From Betaproteobacteria bacterium (GTDB lineage: Bacteria; Pseudomonadota; Gammaproteobacteria; Burkholderiales; SG8-41), in assembly GCA_028292435.1 (NCBI GenBank), contig JAQGMI010000006.1, positions 1 to 64,000 of the forward strand: a stretch of DNA of 64,000 nt, in the 5' to 3' direction. This document shows positions 44,524 through 53,246 of the stretch, in pieces. Position 1 is the first letter of the stretch. Each line of letters starts with the position of its first letter. The translations under genes and the position numbers were made by a program. Below the pieces are notes generated by a model. That model did not search any database. It was not told the origin of the DNA and worked only from the letters and a program-made list of their open reading frames with translations.

Positions 44524-44949
44524 TTACTGAATCGTGATGCGTTTCGCCGCGCTGGTCGCTTTTTTGGCCAGCTTGAGTTCAAGAATGCCGTCGGTGTAAC
44601 GCGCCTGGGTCTGGGCTTCGTCGATGTCCTGCCCGAGCGCGAACGCGCGGTAGACTTTGCCGAAGTAGCGCTCGGAGCGCAGCACTTTTTCGCCTTCTTT
44701 GACCTCTTTTTCGTTTTTCACTTCGGCGCTGATTTCAACCTGGTTGCCGTCGATCGCGACGTTGATGTCTTCCTTGCGAACCCCGGGAATTTCGGCTCGC
44801 ACTGCATAGCCGCTCTCGTTCTCGCTGACATCAACGCGCAATTGCGCGGGCGCGGCGGCCGGTTCGTAAGTCATCGGGCGCACGAAAAAACCGCGCATCA
44901 GTTCATCCAGAGCTGTATCGAGCGTATTGAAACGTGCAACGTTTGCCAT
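44524..44949 (-). CDS. Small heat shock protein (Hsp20/alpha-crystallin family)
   Basis: A 141-residue ATP-independent chaperone that holds unfolding proteins. The alpha-crystallin domain spans about 45-135: LRVDVSENESGYAVRAEIPGV, INVAIDGNQVEISAEV, and the closing YTDGILELKLAKKA with G-I-L-E-L. The tail RITIQ carries the I-x-I anchor that links oligomers. AGGAG lies seven bases before the ATG. A near-consensus heat-shock promoter at 44993-45021 and a strong terminator make it a single-gene heat-inducible unit. Confidence 0.95.
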   Translation of the reverse strand: MANVARFNTLDTALDELMRGFFVRPMTYEPAAAPAQLRVDVSENESGYAVRAEIPGVRKEDINVAIDGNQVEISAEVKNEKEVKEGEKVLRSERYFGKVYRAFALGQDIDEAQTQARYTDGILELKLAKKATSAAKRITIQ

Positions 44950-44992
44950 AAAAATCTCCTGTTGGTTTTTCGGGCCTCCGCCCTACGAGGCA

Positions 44993-45021
44993 AATATGGG
45001 AATCCGGTGGCGGATTTCAAG
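44993..45021 (-). promoter_or_regulatory. Sigma-32 (RpoH) heat-shock promoter of hsp20
   Basis: On the minus strand CTTGAAA (45015-45021) is followed after 14 bp by CCCATATT (44993-45000). Both boxes and the spacing fit the RpoH consensus (CTTGAAA, 11-16 bp, CCCATNT). It lies 44 bp before the hsp20 start. Confidence 0.78.
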
Positions 45022-45127
45022 GGCCCGCGGACTGCACTTCCGCGACCTTGTGACCGCCAAAAAAACCCCGTAAATTGCGCCATCCCGTCCGAATTCAAGC
45101 CCCCTGAACACCCCGAGCCAAGACGAT

Positions 45128-45670
45128 TTGCAGCAGCACCGGCCGTACTTGATGCGCTACGCGCTGCTGCAGCTGCGCAATGCCGACCATGCCGAAGACG
45201 TGGTGCAGGAGACTCTGCTCGCCGCGCTCGAAGGGCGCGCGAAATTCGCCGGTAACTCGTCGCTCAAGACGTGGCTCACCGGTATTCTCAAGTACAAGAT
45301 CCTGGACGTGATCCGGCGCAAATCGCGCGAGCAGCCGTTGGCGCCCGGCAGCGATGACGACGAGTCCGGCACCGTCGACGCGCTGTTCAAGCGCGACGGC
45401 CACTGGCAGGAAATGCCCGCAACCTGGGGCAATCCAGACGAGGCGCTCCAGAACAAAAAGTTCTGGGAAATGTTCGAGCTTTGCTCGAAGCTGATGCCCG
45501 AGCGCACCGCGCGCGTCTTCATGCTGCGCGAAGTCATGGAAATGTCGACCGAGGAAATCTGTCAGGAACTGGCCATCACGCCGACCAACCTGTGGGTGAT
45601 ATTGCATCGCGCGCGCCTCGCACTGCGCGAGTGTCTTGAAATCAAGTGGTTTGGCGGCGTCAGGAAATGA
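45128..45670 (+). CDS. ECF-type RNA polymerase sigma factor
   Basis: A sigma-70 family factor without regions 1 and 3. Region 2 starts at once (YLMRYALLQLRNADHAEDVVQETLLAALEG, then FAGNSSLKTWLTGILKYKILDVIRRK) and region 4 is LMPERTARVFMLREVMEMSTEEICQELAITPTN with a helix-turn-helix. The loop between them (about 66-105) is long and acidic. The start is unsure: no ribosome site precedes the TTG at 45128; a CTG at 45104 is in frame and would add eight residues. The 61-aa zinc-finger gene follows by 12 bp and is likely its regulator. Confidence 0.87.
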   Translation: MQQHRPYLMRYALLQLRNADHAEDVVQETLLAALEGRAKFAGNSSLKTWLTGILKYKILDVIRRKSREQPLAPGSDDDESGTVDALFKRDGHWQEMPATWGNPDEALQNKKFWEMFELCSKLMPERTARVFMLREVMEMSTEEICQELAITPTNLWVILHRARLALRECLEIKWFGGVRK

Positions 45671-45682
45671 AGCCGGGCTTTT

Positions 45683-45868
45683 ATGCGCACATGTAGAGAA
45701 GTCAGTGAACTGCTTTCGCAATCGCAGGAGCGCCCGCTGGGCGCCTATGACCGCTTCAGCGTGCGGCTGCACCTCCTTGTCTGCAGAGGGTGCACGAACT
45801 TTCGCGCGCAGTTGGCGTTTTTGCGCGCCGCAGTGCGACGCTATCGCGATGCGGACGACGTGAATTGA
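45683..45868 (+). CDS. Small zinc-finger (zf-HC2-like) putative anti-sigma factor
   Basis: A 61-residue soluble protein with Cys4 and a His30-x3-Cys34-x2-Cys37 set (HLLVCRGC), the zinc site of the ZAS/zf-HC2 anti-sigma fold. There is no membrane helix, so it would act in the cytoplasm, as zinc-containing redox-sensing anti-sigmas do. Position directly after the ECF gene supports the pairing. It is short, and binding to the sigma factor is inferred, not shown. Confidence 0.72.
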   Translation: MRTCREVSELLSQSQERPLGAYDRFSVRLHLLVCRGCTNFRAQLAFLRAAVRRYRDADDVN

Positions 45869-45962
45869 CCGGCACCGGAATCGACGCGTGAACCAATCGC
45901 GGCGTCGGTAGGCATTAACAGGCGCGTGCAATCCAATCGCGCGCCGGCAATGCGATACCGCT

Positions 45963-45971
45963 TGCTATAAT
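45963..45971 (+). promoter_or_regulatory. Candidate extended -10 promoter of dacA
   Basis: TGCTATAAT, a perfect extended -10 (TG, one base, TATAAT), lies 17 bp before the dacA ATG in the 120-bp gap after the anti-sigma gene. No clear -35 is seen, as is common for extended -10 promoters. If used, the leader would be only about 10 nt. Confidence 0.45.
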
Positions 45972-45988
45972 CATAATTTCCGAAGGCC

Positions 45989-47134
45989 ATGCGCGCACTT
46001 CTGTTACTGCTCTCACTCGGCATTTGCACCGCGTCGTACGCCCAGTCTCCCCCGCCAAACAGTCCGCTCGCAGCGCCGGCGCCATCGATTGCAGCGCGCT
46101 CGTTTTTGCTGCTCGATTATCGCAGCCAGCAAACGCTAGCCGGCAAGAACGAAAATGAGCGCGTCGAACCCGCTTCGCTCACCAAGCTGATGACGGCCTA
46201 CCTGACCTTCCAGGCGCTCAAGCAAAAAGTCATTCAGCCCGGGCAGGCGGTGCCAGTATCGGAACGCGCGTCGAAAGCCGAAGGCTCGCGCATGTTCATC
46301 GAGCCGCGCAAACCGGTGACGGTTGAAGAGTTAATGCGCGGCATGATCGTGCAGTCCGGCAATGACGCCTGCATCGCGCTCGCCGAATTGATTTCGGGTG
46401 GCGAAGACGCGTTCGCACAGGCAATGAACGCTCAGGCGCAAAAGCTCGGCATGAAAAACACGAACTTCATGAATTCCACCGGCCTGTCCAATCCGCAGCA
46501 CTATTCAACCGCGCGGGACCTGGCGCTGCTCGCCATCGCGATCATTCGCGATTTCCCTGAATATCATCCGCTGTATGCGATGAAGGAGTATCGCTACAAC
46601 AACATCACGCAGGCCAACCGCAACCGCTTGCTGTGGTCGGACCCCACGGTCGATGGCATGAAAACCGGTTTTACTGAAAACGCCGGCTATTGCCTGATCA
46701 CTTCAGCCAGGCGCGGCGAGCGCCGCCTGCTGTCGGTCGTGCTCGGCACCGCGTCGGATACGGCGCGCGCGACCGAAAGTCAGAAGCTGCTCAATTATGG
46801 TTTCCAATATTATGATAGCGTGAAGCTGTACGAGAAAAGCCAGACGATCGCCAGCCTCCAGGTGTGGAAAGGTGCGGCCAATACGGTCAAAGCGGGATTT
46901 CTCGATGATCTTTACGTGAGCCTGCCCAAGGGCCAGGCCGACAAGGTGAAAGCCAGTTTGGAAAGCCGCCAACCGCTGTTGGCGCCGGTCTCCGCCGGCC
47001 AGAACATCGGCGTGATGAAACTGACGCTCGACGGCAAGCCGTATGCCGAACTGCCGGTGGTCGCGCTCGAAGATGTTGCGCTGGCTGGCATTCTCGGCCG
47101 CGGGTGGGATTCAATTCGACTTTTGTTCAAGTGA
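45989..47134 (+). CDS. dacA: D-alanyl-D-alanine carboxypeptidase (PBP5/6 type)
   Basis: Removes the terminal D-Ala from peptidoglycan pentapeptides, limiting cross-links. The 381-residue protein has a signal peptide ending near SYAQS, the catalytic SxxK Ser63-Lys66 (SLTKLM), the SxN Ser123-Asn125 (VQSGNDA) and the KTG Lys225-Gly227 (DGMKTGFTENAGYC). A beta-rich PBP5 C-terminal domain follows and the last residues (RGWDSIRLLFK) form an amphipathic membrane anchor. A D-amino-acid transaminase gene follows by 7 bp. Confidence 0.95.
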   Translation: MRALLLLLSLGICTASYAQSPPPNSPLAAPAPSIAARSFLLLDYRSQQTLAGKNENERVEPASLTKLMTAYLTFQALKQKVIQPGQAVPVSERASKAEGSRMFIEPRKPVTVEELMRGMIVQSGNDACIALAELISGGEDAFAQAMNAQAQKLGMKNTNFMNSTGLSNPQHYSTARDLALLAIAIIRDFPEYHPLYAMKEYRYNNITQANRNRLLWSDPTVDGMKTGFTENAGYCLITSARRGERRLLSVVLGTASDTARATESQKLLNYGFQYYDSVKLYEKSQTIASLQVWKGAANTVKAGFLDDLYVSLPKGQADKVKASLESRQPLLAPVSAGQNIGVMKLTLDGKPYAELPVVALEDVALAGILGRGWDSIRLLFK

Positions 47135-47141
47135 GGTAATC

Positions 47142-48005
47142 ATGGCGAGCGACACAATTTATCTGAACGGCGAATTCATGCCGCTCGAAGAAGCGCGCGT
47201 ACCGGTACTCGATCGCGGGTTTATTTTCGGCGACGGTGTGTACGAGGTAGTACCGGCCTATTCGCGCCACCCGTTTCGCCTCGCCGAGCATTTGAAGCGG
47301 CTGCAAAACAGTCTCGATGGCATCCGGCTTGCCAATCCGTTGTCCGACGCGGAATGGACCGCGCTCACGCACGAACTGATCAAGCGCAACGACGGCGACG
47401 ATCAATCGATCTACTACCAGGTCACGCGCGGGCCGGCCAAGCGCGCGCACGAGTTTCCGCTCGAGGTGAAACAGACCGTCTTCATGATGAGCAACCCGCT
47501 GGTGACGCCGCCGCAGGCGCAAATCGACAAGGGCGTGGGCTGCATCACGGCGACCGACTTTCGCTGGCTCAAATGCGACTTGAAATCGGTGTCCCTGCTC
47601 GGCAACTGTCTGTTGAAGCAAATGGCGGTCGATGCGGGCGCAGCCGAAGTTGTGATGTTTCGCGACGGCTACCTGACCGAAGCATCGGCAAGCAACGTAT
47701 TCATCGTGCGCAACGGCGTGCTGCTCGCGCCGCCTAAAAATCATCTGATTCTTCCCGGCATTACGTACGATGTCGTGATCGAAATCGCCAAAGCCAACAA
47801 GATGCCGATCGAGCTGCGCGAAATCTCGGAGCACGAAGTGCGCACGGCGGAAGAGATCTGGGTCACCTCGTCGACCAAGGAAGTACTCGCCGTCACGATG
47901 CTTGACGATGAACCGGTAGGCGAAGGCAAGCCCGGCGGCACTTTCCGCCGGATGCACGCGCTGTACCAGGATTTCAAACAAACCGTGATGCGGCGTGCCG
48001 CCTGA
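47142..48005 (+). CDS. dat: D-amino-acid transaminase
   Basis: A class IV PLP aminotransferase that makes D-amino acids such as D-glutamate or D-alanine from 2-oxoacids. The 287-residue protein begins SDTIYLNGEFMPLEEARVPV, has DRGFIFGDGVYEVVPAY, the cofactor Lys148 in CDLKSVSLLGN, and YLTEASASNVFIV. The C-terminal TSSTKEVLAVTMLDDEPVG is the family pattern. GAGG lies five bases before the ATG at 47142. Branched-chain or aminodeoxychorismate lyase activity is less likely given the D-transaminase signatures. Confidence 0.88.
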   Translation: MASDTIYLNGEFMPLEEARVPVLDRGFIFGDGVYEVVPAYSRHPFRLAEHLKRLQNSLDGIRLANPLSDAEWTALTHELIKRNDGDDQSIYYQVTRGPAKRAHEFPLEVKQTVFMMSNPLVTPPQAQIDKGVGCITATDFRWLKCDLKSVSLLGNCLLKQMAVDAGAAEVVMFRDGYLTEASASNVFIVRNGVLLAPPKNHLILPGITYDVVIEIAKANKMPIELREISEHEVRTAEEIWVTSSTKEVLAVTMLDDEPVGEGKPGGTFRRMHALYQDFKQTVMRRAA

Positions 48006-48014
48006 TCGATTCGT

Positions 48015-48287
48015 ATGGCCGAGAAGCAGGACCCGTCATTAATCGATTACCCATGCGAGTTTCCGCTCAAGATTATGGGACCGACCCGCGCGGGCTTCGC
48101 GCAGGCAGTGCTCGAAATCGTGCGCCGGCACGCGCCTGATTTCGACGGCGCGACGATGGAAATGAAAACCAGCAAGCATGGCAAATACCTGAGCATCACG
48201 TGCACAATCAACGCCCGATCTCGCGAGCAGCTCGATGCGCTATATCAGGAGCTTTGCGACCATCCGATGGTCGTGATGGCGCTCTAG
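48015..48287 (+). CDS. DUF493 (YbeD-like) protein
   Basis: A 90-residue ACT-like ferredoxin-fold protein: LIDYPCEFPLKIMGPTRAGFA at the start and LYQELCDHPMVVMAL at the end are family signatures. YbeD sits before lipB in E. coli and does so here, 12 bp upstream of lipB, suggesting a link with lipoate attachment. Its biochemical role is unknown. It forms part of dacA-dat-DUF493-lipB-lipA. Confidence 0.9.
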   Translation: MAEKQDPSLIDYPCEFPLKIMGPTRAGFAQAVLEIVRRHAPDFDGATMEMKTSKHGKYLSITCTINARSREQLDALYQELCDHPMVVMAL

Positions 48288-48299
48288 CAGGAGCAGGCA

Positions 48300-48980
48300 A
48301 TGAGCATCGAGCAAAAAATCCTGGCGTCGGAAGCGATTGTTGAGGCCTCAATCCCCGCGCCTCAATCCGCAATCCTGGCACGGCACCTCGGCTGCGCCGA
48401 CTATGCTGCCACCGTCCAGGCAATGCGCGACTTCACATTGCAACGCACGGCGCAAACGACCGACGAACTATGGCTGGTCGAACATCCGCCGGTTTACACG
48501 CTGGGTGTTGCCGCACGCGCACAACATCTACCGCGCGCCGACAATGGCATTCCCGTCGTCAAAACCGATCGCGGCGGTCAAATCACGTACCACGGCCCCG
48601 GCCAAATCGTCATCTATCTGTTGCTCGATTTGCAGCGGCGAAAACTCACCGTGCGCCCACTGGTGAGGCTCATGGAAAACGCCGTGATAGACTTGCTCGC
48701 AGGTTTCGGCGTGGTGGCAAGCGGCCGCGTCGATGCGCCCGGCGTCTATGCAGGCGACGCTAAAATTGCGGCCCTGGGCCTGCGCATCCGCAACGGCCGC
48801 TGCTATCACGGACTCGCACTCAACGTTGACATGGACTTAAGCCCCTTTCACGCCATCGATCCCTGCGGCTATGCAGGTCTCGCCGTGACGCAGACGCGAG
48901 ATCTCGGCATTGCGGATAAGGTCGACGCCGTCAGCGCCAAACTGAGCGGGTATCTCGAAACCCGCTTGCGTTCGTATTGA
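48300..48980 (+). CDS. lipB: Octanoyltransferase LipB
   Basis: Moves the octanoyl group from acyl-carrier protein to lipoate-dependent enzyme subunits. The 226-residue protein has [27 protein letters not shown], and the catalytic dyad Lys155 ([12 protein letters not shown]) and Cys189 ([10 protein letters not shown]). A 25-residue N-terminal extension precedes the core. A consensus ribosome site (AGCAGGAGC) leads its ATG. It is followed by lipA, the next enzyme in the pathway. Confidence 0.96.
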   Translation: MSIEQKILASEAIVEASIPAPQSAILARHLGCADYAATVQAMRDFTLQRTAQTTDELWLVEHPPVYTLGVAARAQHLPRADNGIPVVKTDRGGQITYHGPGQIVIYLLLDLQRRKLTVRPLVRLMENAVIDLLAGFGVVASGRVDAPGVYAGDAKIAALGLRIRNGRCYHGLALNVDMDLSPFHAIDPCGYAGLAVTQTRDLGIADKVDAVSAKLSGYLETRLRSY

Positions 48981-48997
48981 CATGCCATGAGCGACCG

Positions 48998-49948
48998 ATG
49001 AGCGACGTGAGCGAAAAACAAAAAGGCGCAGCGAAAACATCGCGCGCGCACGGCAGATCGACAATCCAAATCGTGCCGGTCGAGCGGCTGAAGAAGCCGG
49101 ACTGGATACGTGTGCGAATGGGCAACGGCACGCGCTTCCAGGAGATCAAGGACGTGCTGCGCAGCCACCAGTTGCACACGGTGTGCGAGGAAGCGAGCTG
49201 CCCGAATATCGGCGAGTGCTTCGGCAAAGGCACGGCCACTTTCATGATTCTGGGCGACCTGTGCACACGGCGCTGCCCGTTCTGCGACGTCGCGCACGGG
49301 AGGCCGAAGCCGCCCGACGCGAACGAACCGGTCAATCTGGCGACGACGATCGCCGCACTCAAGCTGCGCTATGTCGTCATCACAAGCGTTGACCGCGACG
49401 ATCTGCGCGACGGCGGCGCGCAGCATTTCGCCGATTGCATCAAGGCCGTGCGCGAGCGGTCGCCGGCAACGCGAATCGAAGTGCTGGTGCCGGATTTTCG
49501 CGGCCGCCTCGACGTCGCGCTCGGCATCCTGGCGCGTACACCGCCCGATGTGCTCAACCACAATCTGGAAACCGTGCCGCGGCTTTACAAGCAGGCACGC
49601 CCGGGCGCGGACTACGCCAATTCGCTGTTGCTGCTGAAGCGCTTTAAGGAACAGTTGCCGCACATTCCGACCAAGTCGGGCCTGATGCTCGGCCTCGGCG
49701 AAACCGACGAAGAGATTTCCCAGGTGCTGCTTGACCTGCGCGCCCATGGCGTTGACATGTTGACGCTCGGCCAGTATCTGCAACCGTCTGCGCACCATCT
49801 GCCGGTGCTGCGGTATGCCGAGCCGGCGATATTCGAAGCTTTTCAACGCGAGGCAGGCGCACTCGGTTTTGCGCACGCCGCATGCGGGCCAATGGTGCGT
49901 TCGAGCTATCATGCCGACCAGCAAGCGCATGAAGCGGGCGTAACTTAA
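48998..49948 (+). CDS. lipA: Lipoyl synthase
   Basis: A radical-SAM enzyme that inserts two sulfurs into the octanoyl chain. The 316-residue protein shows both clusters: the auxiliary cluster C-x4-C-x5-C (Cys63, Cys68, Cys74, in [13 protein letters not shown]) and the SAM cluster C-x3-C-x2-C (Cys89, Cys93, Cys96, in CTRRCPFC). The C-terminal SSYHADQQA carries the conserved Arg-Ser-Ser-Tyr motif. I chose the ATG at 48998; an in-frame TTG at 48977 overlaps lipB. Confidence 0.96.
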   Translation: MSDVSEKQKGAAKTSRAHGRSTIQIVPVERLKKPDWIRVRMGNGTRFQEIKDVLRSHQLHTVCEEASCPNIGECFGKGTATFMILGDLCTRRCPFCDVAHGRPKPPDANEPVNLATTIAALKLRYVVITSVDRDDLRDGGAQHFADCIKAVRERSPATRIEVLVPDFRGRLDVALGILARTPPDVLNHNLETVPRLYKQARPGADYANSLLLLKRFKEQLPHIPTKSGLMLGLGETDEEISQVLLDLRAHGVDMLTLGQYLQPSAHHLPVLRYAEPAIFEAFQREAGALGFAHAACGPMVRSSYHADQQAHEAGVT

Positions 49949-49964
49949 GCCGGGCTTCGCGCCG

Positions 49965-49992
49965 TTTTGCCACCAGGCGTTTCCACTATAAT
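49965..49992 (+). promoter_or_regulatory. Candidate promoter upstream of the small unknown gene
   Basis: A perfect TATAAT at 49987-49992 lies 88 bp before the start at 50081, in the gap after lipA. The -35 is poor: TTTTGC (49965-49970) gives a 16-bp spacer, TTGCCA (49967-49972) only 14. Confidence 0.4.
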
Positions 49993-50080
49993 CGACGACC
50001 GAGAGACTGCGGCATGCATTGCCGGCGGCATCAGGCAAAAGTTTTCGCAGCCTGCTCACAAAAACTGAGGCGCAATTAAA

Positions 50081-50455
50081 ATGCCACGCTTTTACATCGG
50101 CCTTGAAGACAAGGAAAAAGAACTGTGGAAGGCGGCCAACGTCACGACCGAAGGCAATTACGTGGTGTCGGTCGAATTGTCATTCTCGGGACAGGATGGC
50201 AAGCCGCTGGAGCGCTATAAAGCGGCCATGCTCGCGATCAGCCGCGATGCGACCAAGCGCCGCCAACTATCCAAGTACTCGTGGATGTTCGCGCTCGATG
50301 CGCGATTGAATGACGTGATGCAGGTGCTGGTCGACCATCTCGGCGTCGAGCATCATTCGTTTACCGTGGCACAACTGAATTCCGGCGAAGGTCTCGCCTA
50401 CGATGCGGAGAAACGCGTAGTCTGCGAATTTTATTCGAAGAACTGGATGGATTGA
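50081..50455 (+). CDS. Uncharacterised 124-aa protein
   Basis: I do not recognise this protein. It is soluble, with no signal or membrane helix, and reads as an alpha/beta fold: MPRFYIGLEDKEKELWKAAN, then VVSVELSFSGQDGKPLERYK, DATKRRQLSKYSWMFALDAR, VLVDHLGVEHHSFTVAQL and an end VVCEFYSKNWMD. The two-His EHHS and the Trp/Tyr-rich tail are the only distinctive points. A GAGG site lies ten bases before its ATG, and a TATAAT lies upstream. It is convergent with polA, 22 bp apart. Confidence 0.7.
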   Translation: MPRFYIGLEDKEKELWKAANVTTEGNYVVSVELSFSGQDGKPLERYKAAMLAISRDATKRRQLSKYSWMFALDARLNDVMQVLVDHLGVEHHSFTVAQLNSGEGLAYDAEKRVVCEFYSKNWMD

Positions 50456-50477
50456 CGAGCACGCAGTCTGCTGCTTT

Positions 50478-53204
50478 TCAGTGCGCTTTCTCCCAATTCG
50501 GCCCGACCCCGACGTCCACCACCAGCGGCACTGCCAGTTCGGCGACGCCCGCCATTAACAGCGGCAGCCGGGATTTGACCGCATCGATCTCGTCGTCCGG
50601 CACCTCGAGCACGAGTTCGTCGTGCACCTGCATGATGAGCATCGACTTCATCTTTTCGTCGGTTAACCAACGTTGCACGGCAATCATCGCGAGCTTGATC
50701 AGATCGGCGGCAGTGCCCTGCATCGGCGCATTGATCGCGGCGCGTTCAGCGCCCTGACGCCTCGCGCCATTGCTCGAACGGATTTCCGGCAGCCACAAGC
50801 GTCGTCCGAATACCGTTTCGACGTAACCCTGCACCCGCGCTTTTTCCCGCGTCTCGCGCATGTATTCGGCAACGCCCGGATAGCGCGCGAAATAGCGATC
50901 CATGTACTGCTGCGCCGCCGCGCGCTCGATCCCAAGCTGGCTCGACAAACCATACACCGACATGCCGTAAATCAACCCGAAGTTGATGACTTTGGCGTAA
51001 CGCCGCTGCTCGTTGTCGACCGTGTGCGGCTCGAGACTGAAGATTTCCGCCGCGGTCGCGCGATGAATGTCCTCGCCCGCGGCAAACGCCTTGAGCAAAC
51101 TCGCGTCCTGCGAAATGTGCGCCATGATGCGCAATTCAATCTGCGAATAATCCGCCGACACGATGTGGCTGCCGGCGGGCGCGATGAAAGCTTCGCGAAT
51201 CCGGCGGCCTTCAGCCGTGCGCACCGGAATGTTCTGCAGATTCGGATCGTTGCTCGACAAGCGGCCGGTGATCGCCACCGCCTGCGCGTAATTGGTGTGC
51301 ACGCGTCCCGTTTCGGGATTGACCATGCGCGGCAGCTTGTCGGTGTACGTCGATTTCAATTTCGCGATGCCGCGGTATTCGAGCAACAATTTCGGCAGCG
51401 GATGATCGAGCGCAAGCTGCGCCAGCGCGTCTTCATCGGTAGAGGGCGTTCCCGACGGCGTTTTTTTAACCGGCTTGATACCCAGTTTGCCGAACAGGAT
51501 TTCCTGGATTTGCTTCGGCGAATTGAGGTTGAACGGCTGCTCGGCCTGCTTGTGCGCGGCCGCTTCGATTTCCATCATCTTGGCGCCAAGCTCGCGGCTT
51601 TGCGCCTCGAGCAACATGCTATCGAGCAGCACGCCGTTGCGCTCCATGCGGTGAAGCACCGGCATCACCGGCATTTCGATTCCGCCGTAGATGTGCGCGA
51701 GCTTCTGATCGCTCTCGACTTGCGGATAAAGCGCGCCATGCAGTTGTAGCGTGATGTCCGCATCTTCGGCCGCATAGTCGGTCGCGCGCTCGATTGACAC
51801 CTGGTCGAAACAAATCTGGCCCGCGCCTTTGCCACACACGTCGACATACGGAATCGTCTGCAGCCCGAGATGACGTTCGGCCATGTTGTCCATGTCGTGC
51901 GGCTTATGGCTTTCAACGACATAGGATTGCAATAGCGTGTCGTGCGCAACGCCGGCAAGCGCAACGCCATAGTTGGCGAGAATGTGCATGTCGTACTTGA
52001 GGTTTTGGCCGAGTTTCGGCTTCGACGCATCTTCGAGCCATGGTTTCAATTTGGCGAGCACGGCTGAAAGCGCCAGCTGATCAGGCGCGCCGGGATAGAT
52101 ATGCGCGAGCGGCAGATAGGCCGCGCGGCCGGGCTCGATTGAAAACGACATGCCGACGAGTCGCGCCTGCATCGGATTGAGGCTTGTGGTCTCAGTGTCG
52201 AGACAAACGAGCTGAGCGCCGAGCATGCGCTGCAGCCACTCGTCGAGTTGCGCATCCGTCAATATCGTTTCGTAATTGCGCTCGATGTTCGCTTTGACGG
52301 TCGGTGCGGGTGCGGCGATAGGCGTCGGCGGCGCGGAGGCCTCGGCCGCTGGACTTGCGCCGTTCAGTTCGCGCCGCCACGTTTTAAATTCGAAACGATC
52401 GAACAATTCGGCGAGCTTCGCGGCATCCTGCGCCGTGTGCGCGAGGTCTTCCAGTTGTATAGGCAGTTCGACATCGCACTTGATCGTCAGTAACCCGCGC
52501 GCCTGCGGCAGCCAGCCGAGTACCTTGCGCAGGTTTTCGCCGACCGCGCCGCCGACGCTTGCCGCATTTGCAATAACGCTATCGAGCGTCCCGTACTGTG
52601 CCAGCCATTTGACGGCTGTCTTGGGGCCGACTTTGTCGACACCCGGTACGTTATCGATTGCATCGCCGACAAGCGTCAGGTAATCGACGATGCGCTCGGG
52701 TTTGACGCCGAATTTTTTCTCGACGCCGGCTTCATCGAGCGTTTCATTCGACATCGTGTTGACCAGCGTGACATGCGGATTGACGAGTTGCGTCATGTCC
52801 TTGTCACCGGTCGACACGACAGTGCGCACGCCTTTCAACGTGGCCTGACACGCGAGCGTGCCGATTACATCGTCGGCTTCGACGCCGTCGATGATCAAGA
52901 GCGGCCAGCCCATCGCGCGTATCGTCTCGAGCAGTGGTTCGATCTGCACGCCAAGATCGTCCGGCATCGGGGCGCGCGTCGCCTTGTATTCAGGATAGAT
53001 GTCGTCGCGAAACGTCTTGCCTTTGGCGTCGAAAATACAGGCGCTATAATCGGCCGGATAATCCTTGTGCAGCTTGCGCAGCATGTTCAGCACGCCGTAA
53101 ATGGCGTTGGTCGGCTCGCCCCTGCTGTTGCGCAACTCGCCAATGGCATGAAACGCGCGGTACAGGTATGAGGAACCGTCTACAAGCAGCAGTGTTTTTG
53201 TCAT
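50478..53204 (-). CDS. polA: DNA polymerase I
   Basis: A 908-residue repair and Okazaki-fragment polymerase with all three domains. The N-terminal 5'-nuclease (LLLVDGSSYLYRAFHA, GVEADDVIGTLA, GDAIDNVPGVDKVGPKTA) is intact. The 3'-5' exonuclease keeps DTET (near 335) and YAAEDADIT, so proofreading should work. The C-terminal polymerase has DYSQIELRIMAHIS, RRYAKVINFGLIYGMS, and MQVHDELVLEVP. AAGG precedes the ATG at 53204; the frame open upstream is not part of the family sequence. Divergent from the LOG gene. Confidence 0.97.
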   Translation of the reverse strand: MTKTLLLVDGSSYLYRAFHAIGELRNSRGEPTNAIYGVLNMLRKLHKDYPADYSACIFDAKGKTFRDDIYPEYKATRAPMPDDLGVQIEPLLETIRAMGWPLLIIDGVEADDVIGTLACQATLKGVRTVVSTGDKDMTQLVNPHVTLVNTMSNETLDEAGVEKKFGVKPERIVDYLTLVGDAIDNVPGVDKVGPKTAVKWLAQYGTLDSVIANAASVGGAVGENLRKVLGWLPQARGLLTIKCDVELPIQLEDLAHTAQDAAKLAELFDRFEFKTWRRELNGASPAAEASAPPTPIAAPAPTVKANIERNYETILTDAQLDEWLQRMLGAQLVCLDTETTSLNPMQARLVGMSFSIEPGRAAYLPLAHIYPGAPDQLALSAVLAKLKPWLEDASKPKLGQNLKYDMHILANYGVALAGVAHDTLLQSYVVESHKPHDMDNMAERHLGLQTIPYVDVCGKGAGQICFDQVSIERATDYAAEDADITLQLHGALYPQVESDQKLAHIYGGIEMPVMPVLHRMERNGVLLDSMLLEAQSRELGAKMMEIEAAAHKQAEQPFNLNSPKQIQEILFGKLGIKPVKKTPSGTPSTDEDALAQLALDHPLPKLLLEYRGIAKLKSTYTDKLPRMVNPETGRVHTNYAQAVAITGRLSSNDPNLQNIPVRTAEGRRIREAFIAPAGSHIVSADYSQIELRIMAHISQDASLLKAFAAGEDIHRATAAEIFSLEPHTVDNEQRRYAKVINFGLIYGMSVYGLSSQLGIERAAAQQYMDRYFARYPGVAEYMRETREKARVQGYVETVFGRRLWLPEIRSSNGARRQGAERAAINAPMQGTAADLIKLAMIAVQRWLTDEKMKSMLIMQVHDELVLEVPDDEIDAVKSRLPLLMAGVAELAVPLVVDVGVGPNWEKAH

Positions 53205-53246
53205 TGCGCCTTGGCGCCTGAAGTGGCTGAAAAAGAGGAGTGCGAC

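Noticed and set aside
45095-45931. 278-codon minus-strand frame over the ECF sigma gene
   Set aside because: It would erase both the sigma factor and its zinc-finger partner, which have clear motifs; no independent support.
48869-50059. 396-codon minus-strand frame over lipA
   Set aside because: Antisense mirror of lipA caused by GC-rich third positions; no motif, no start context.
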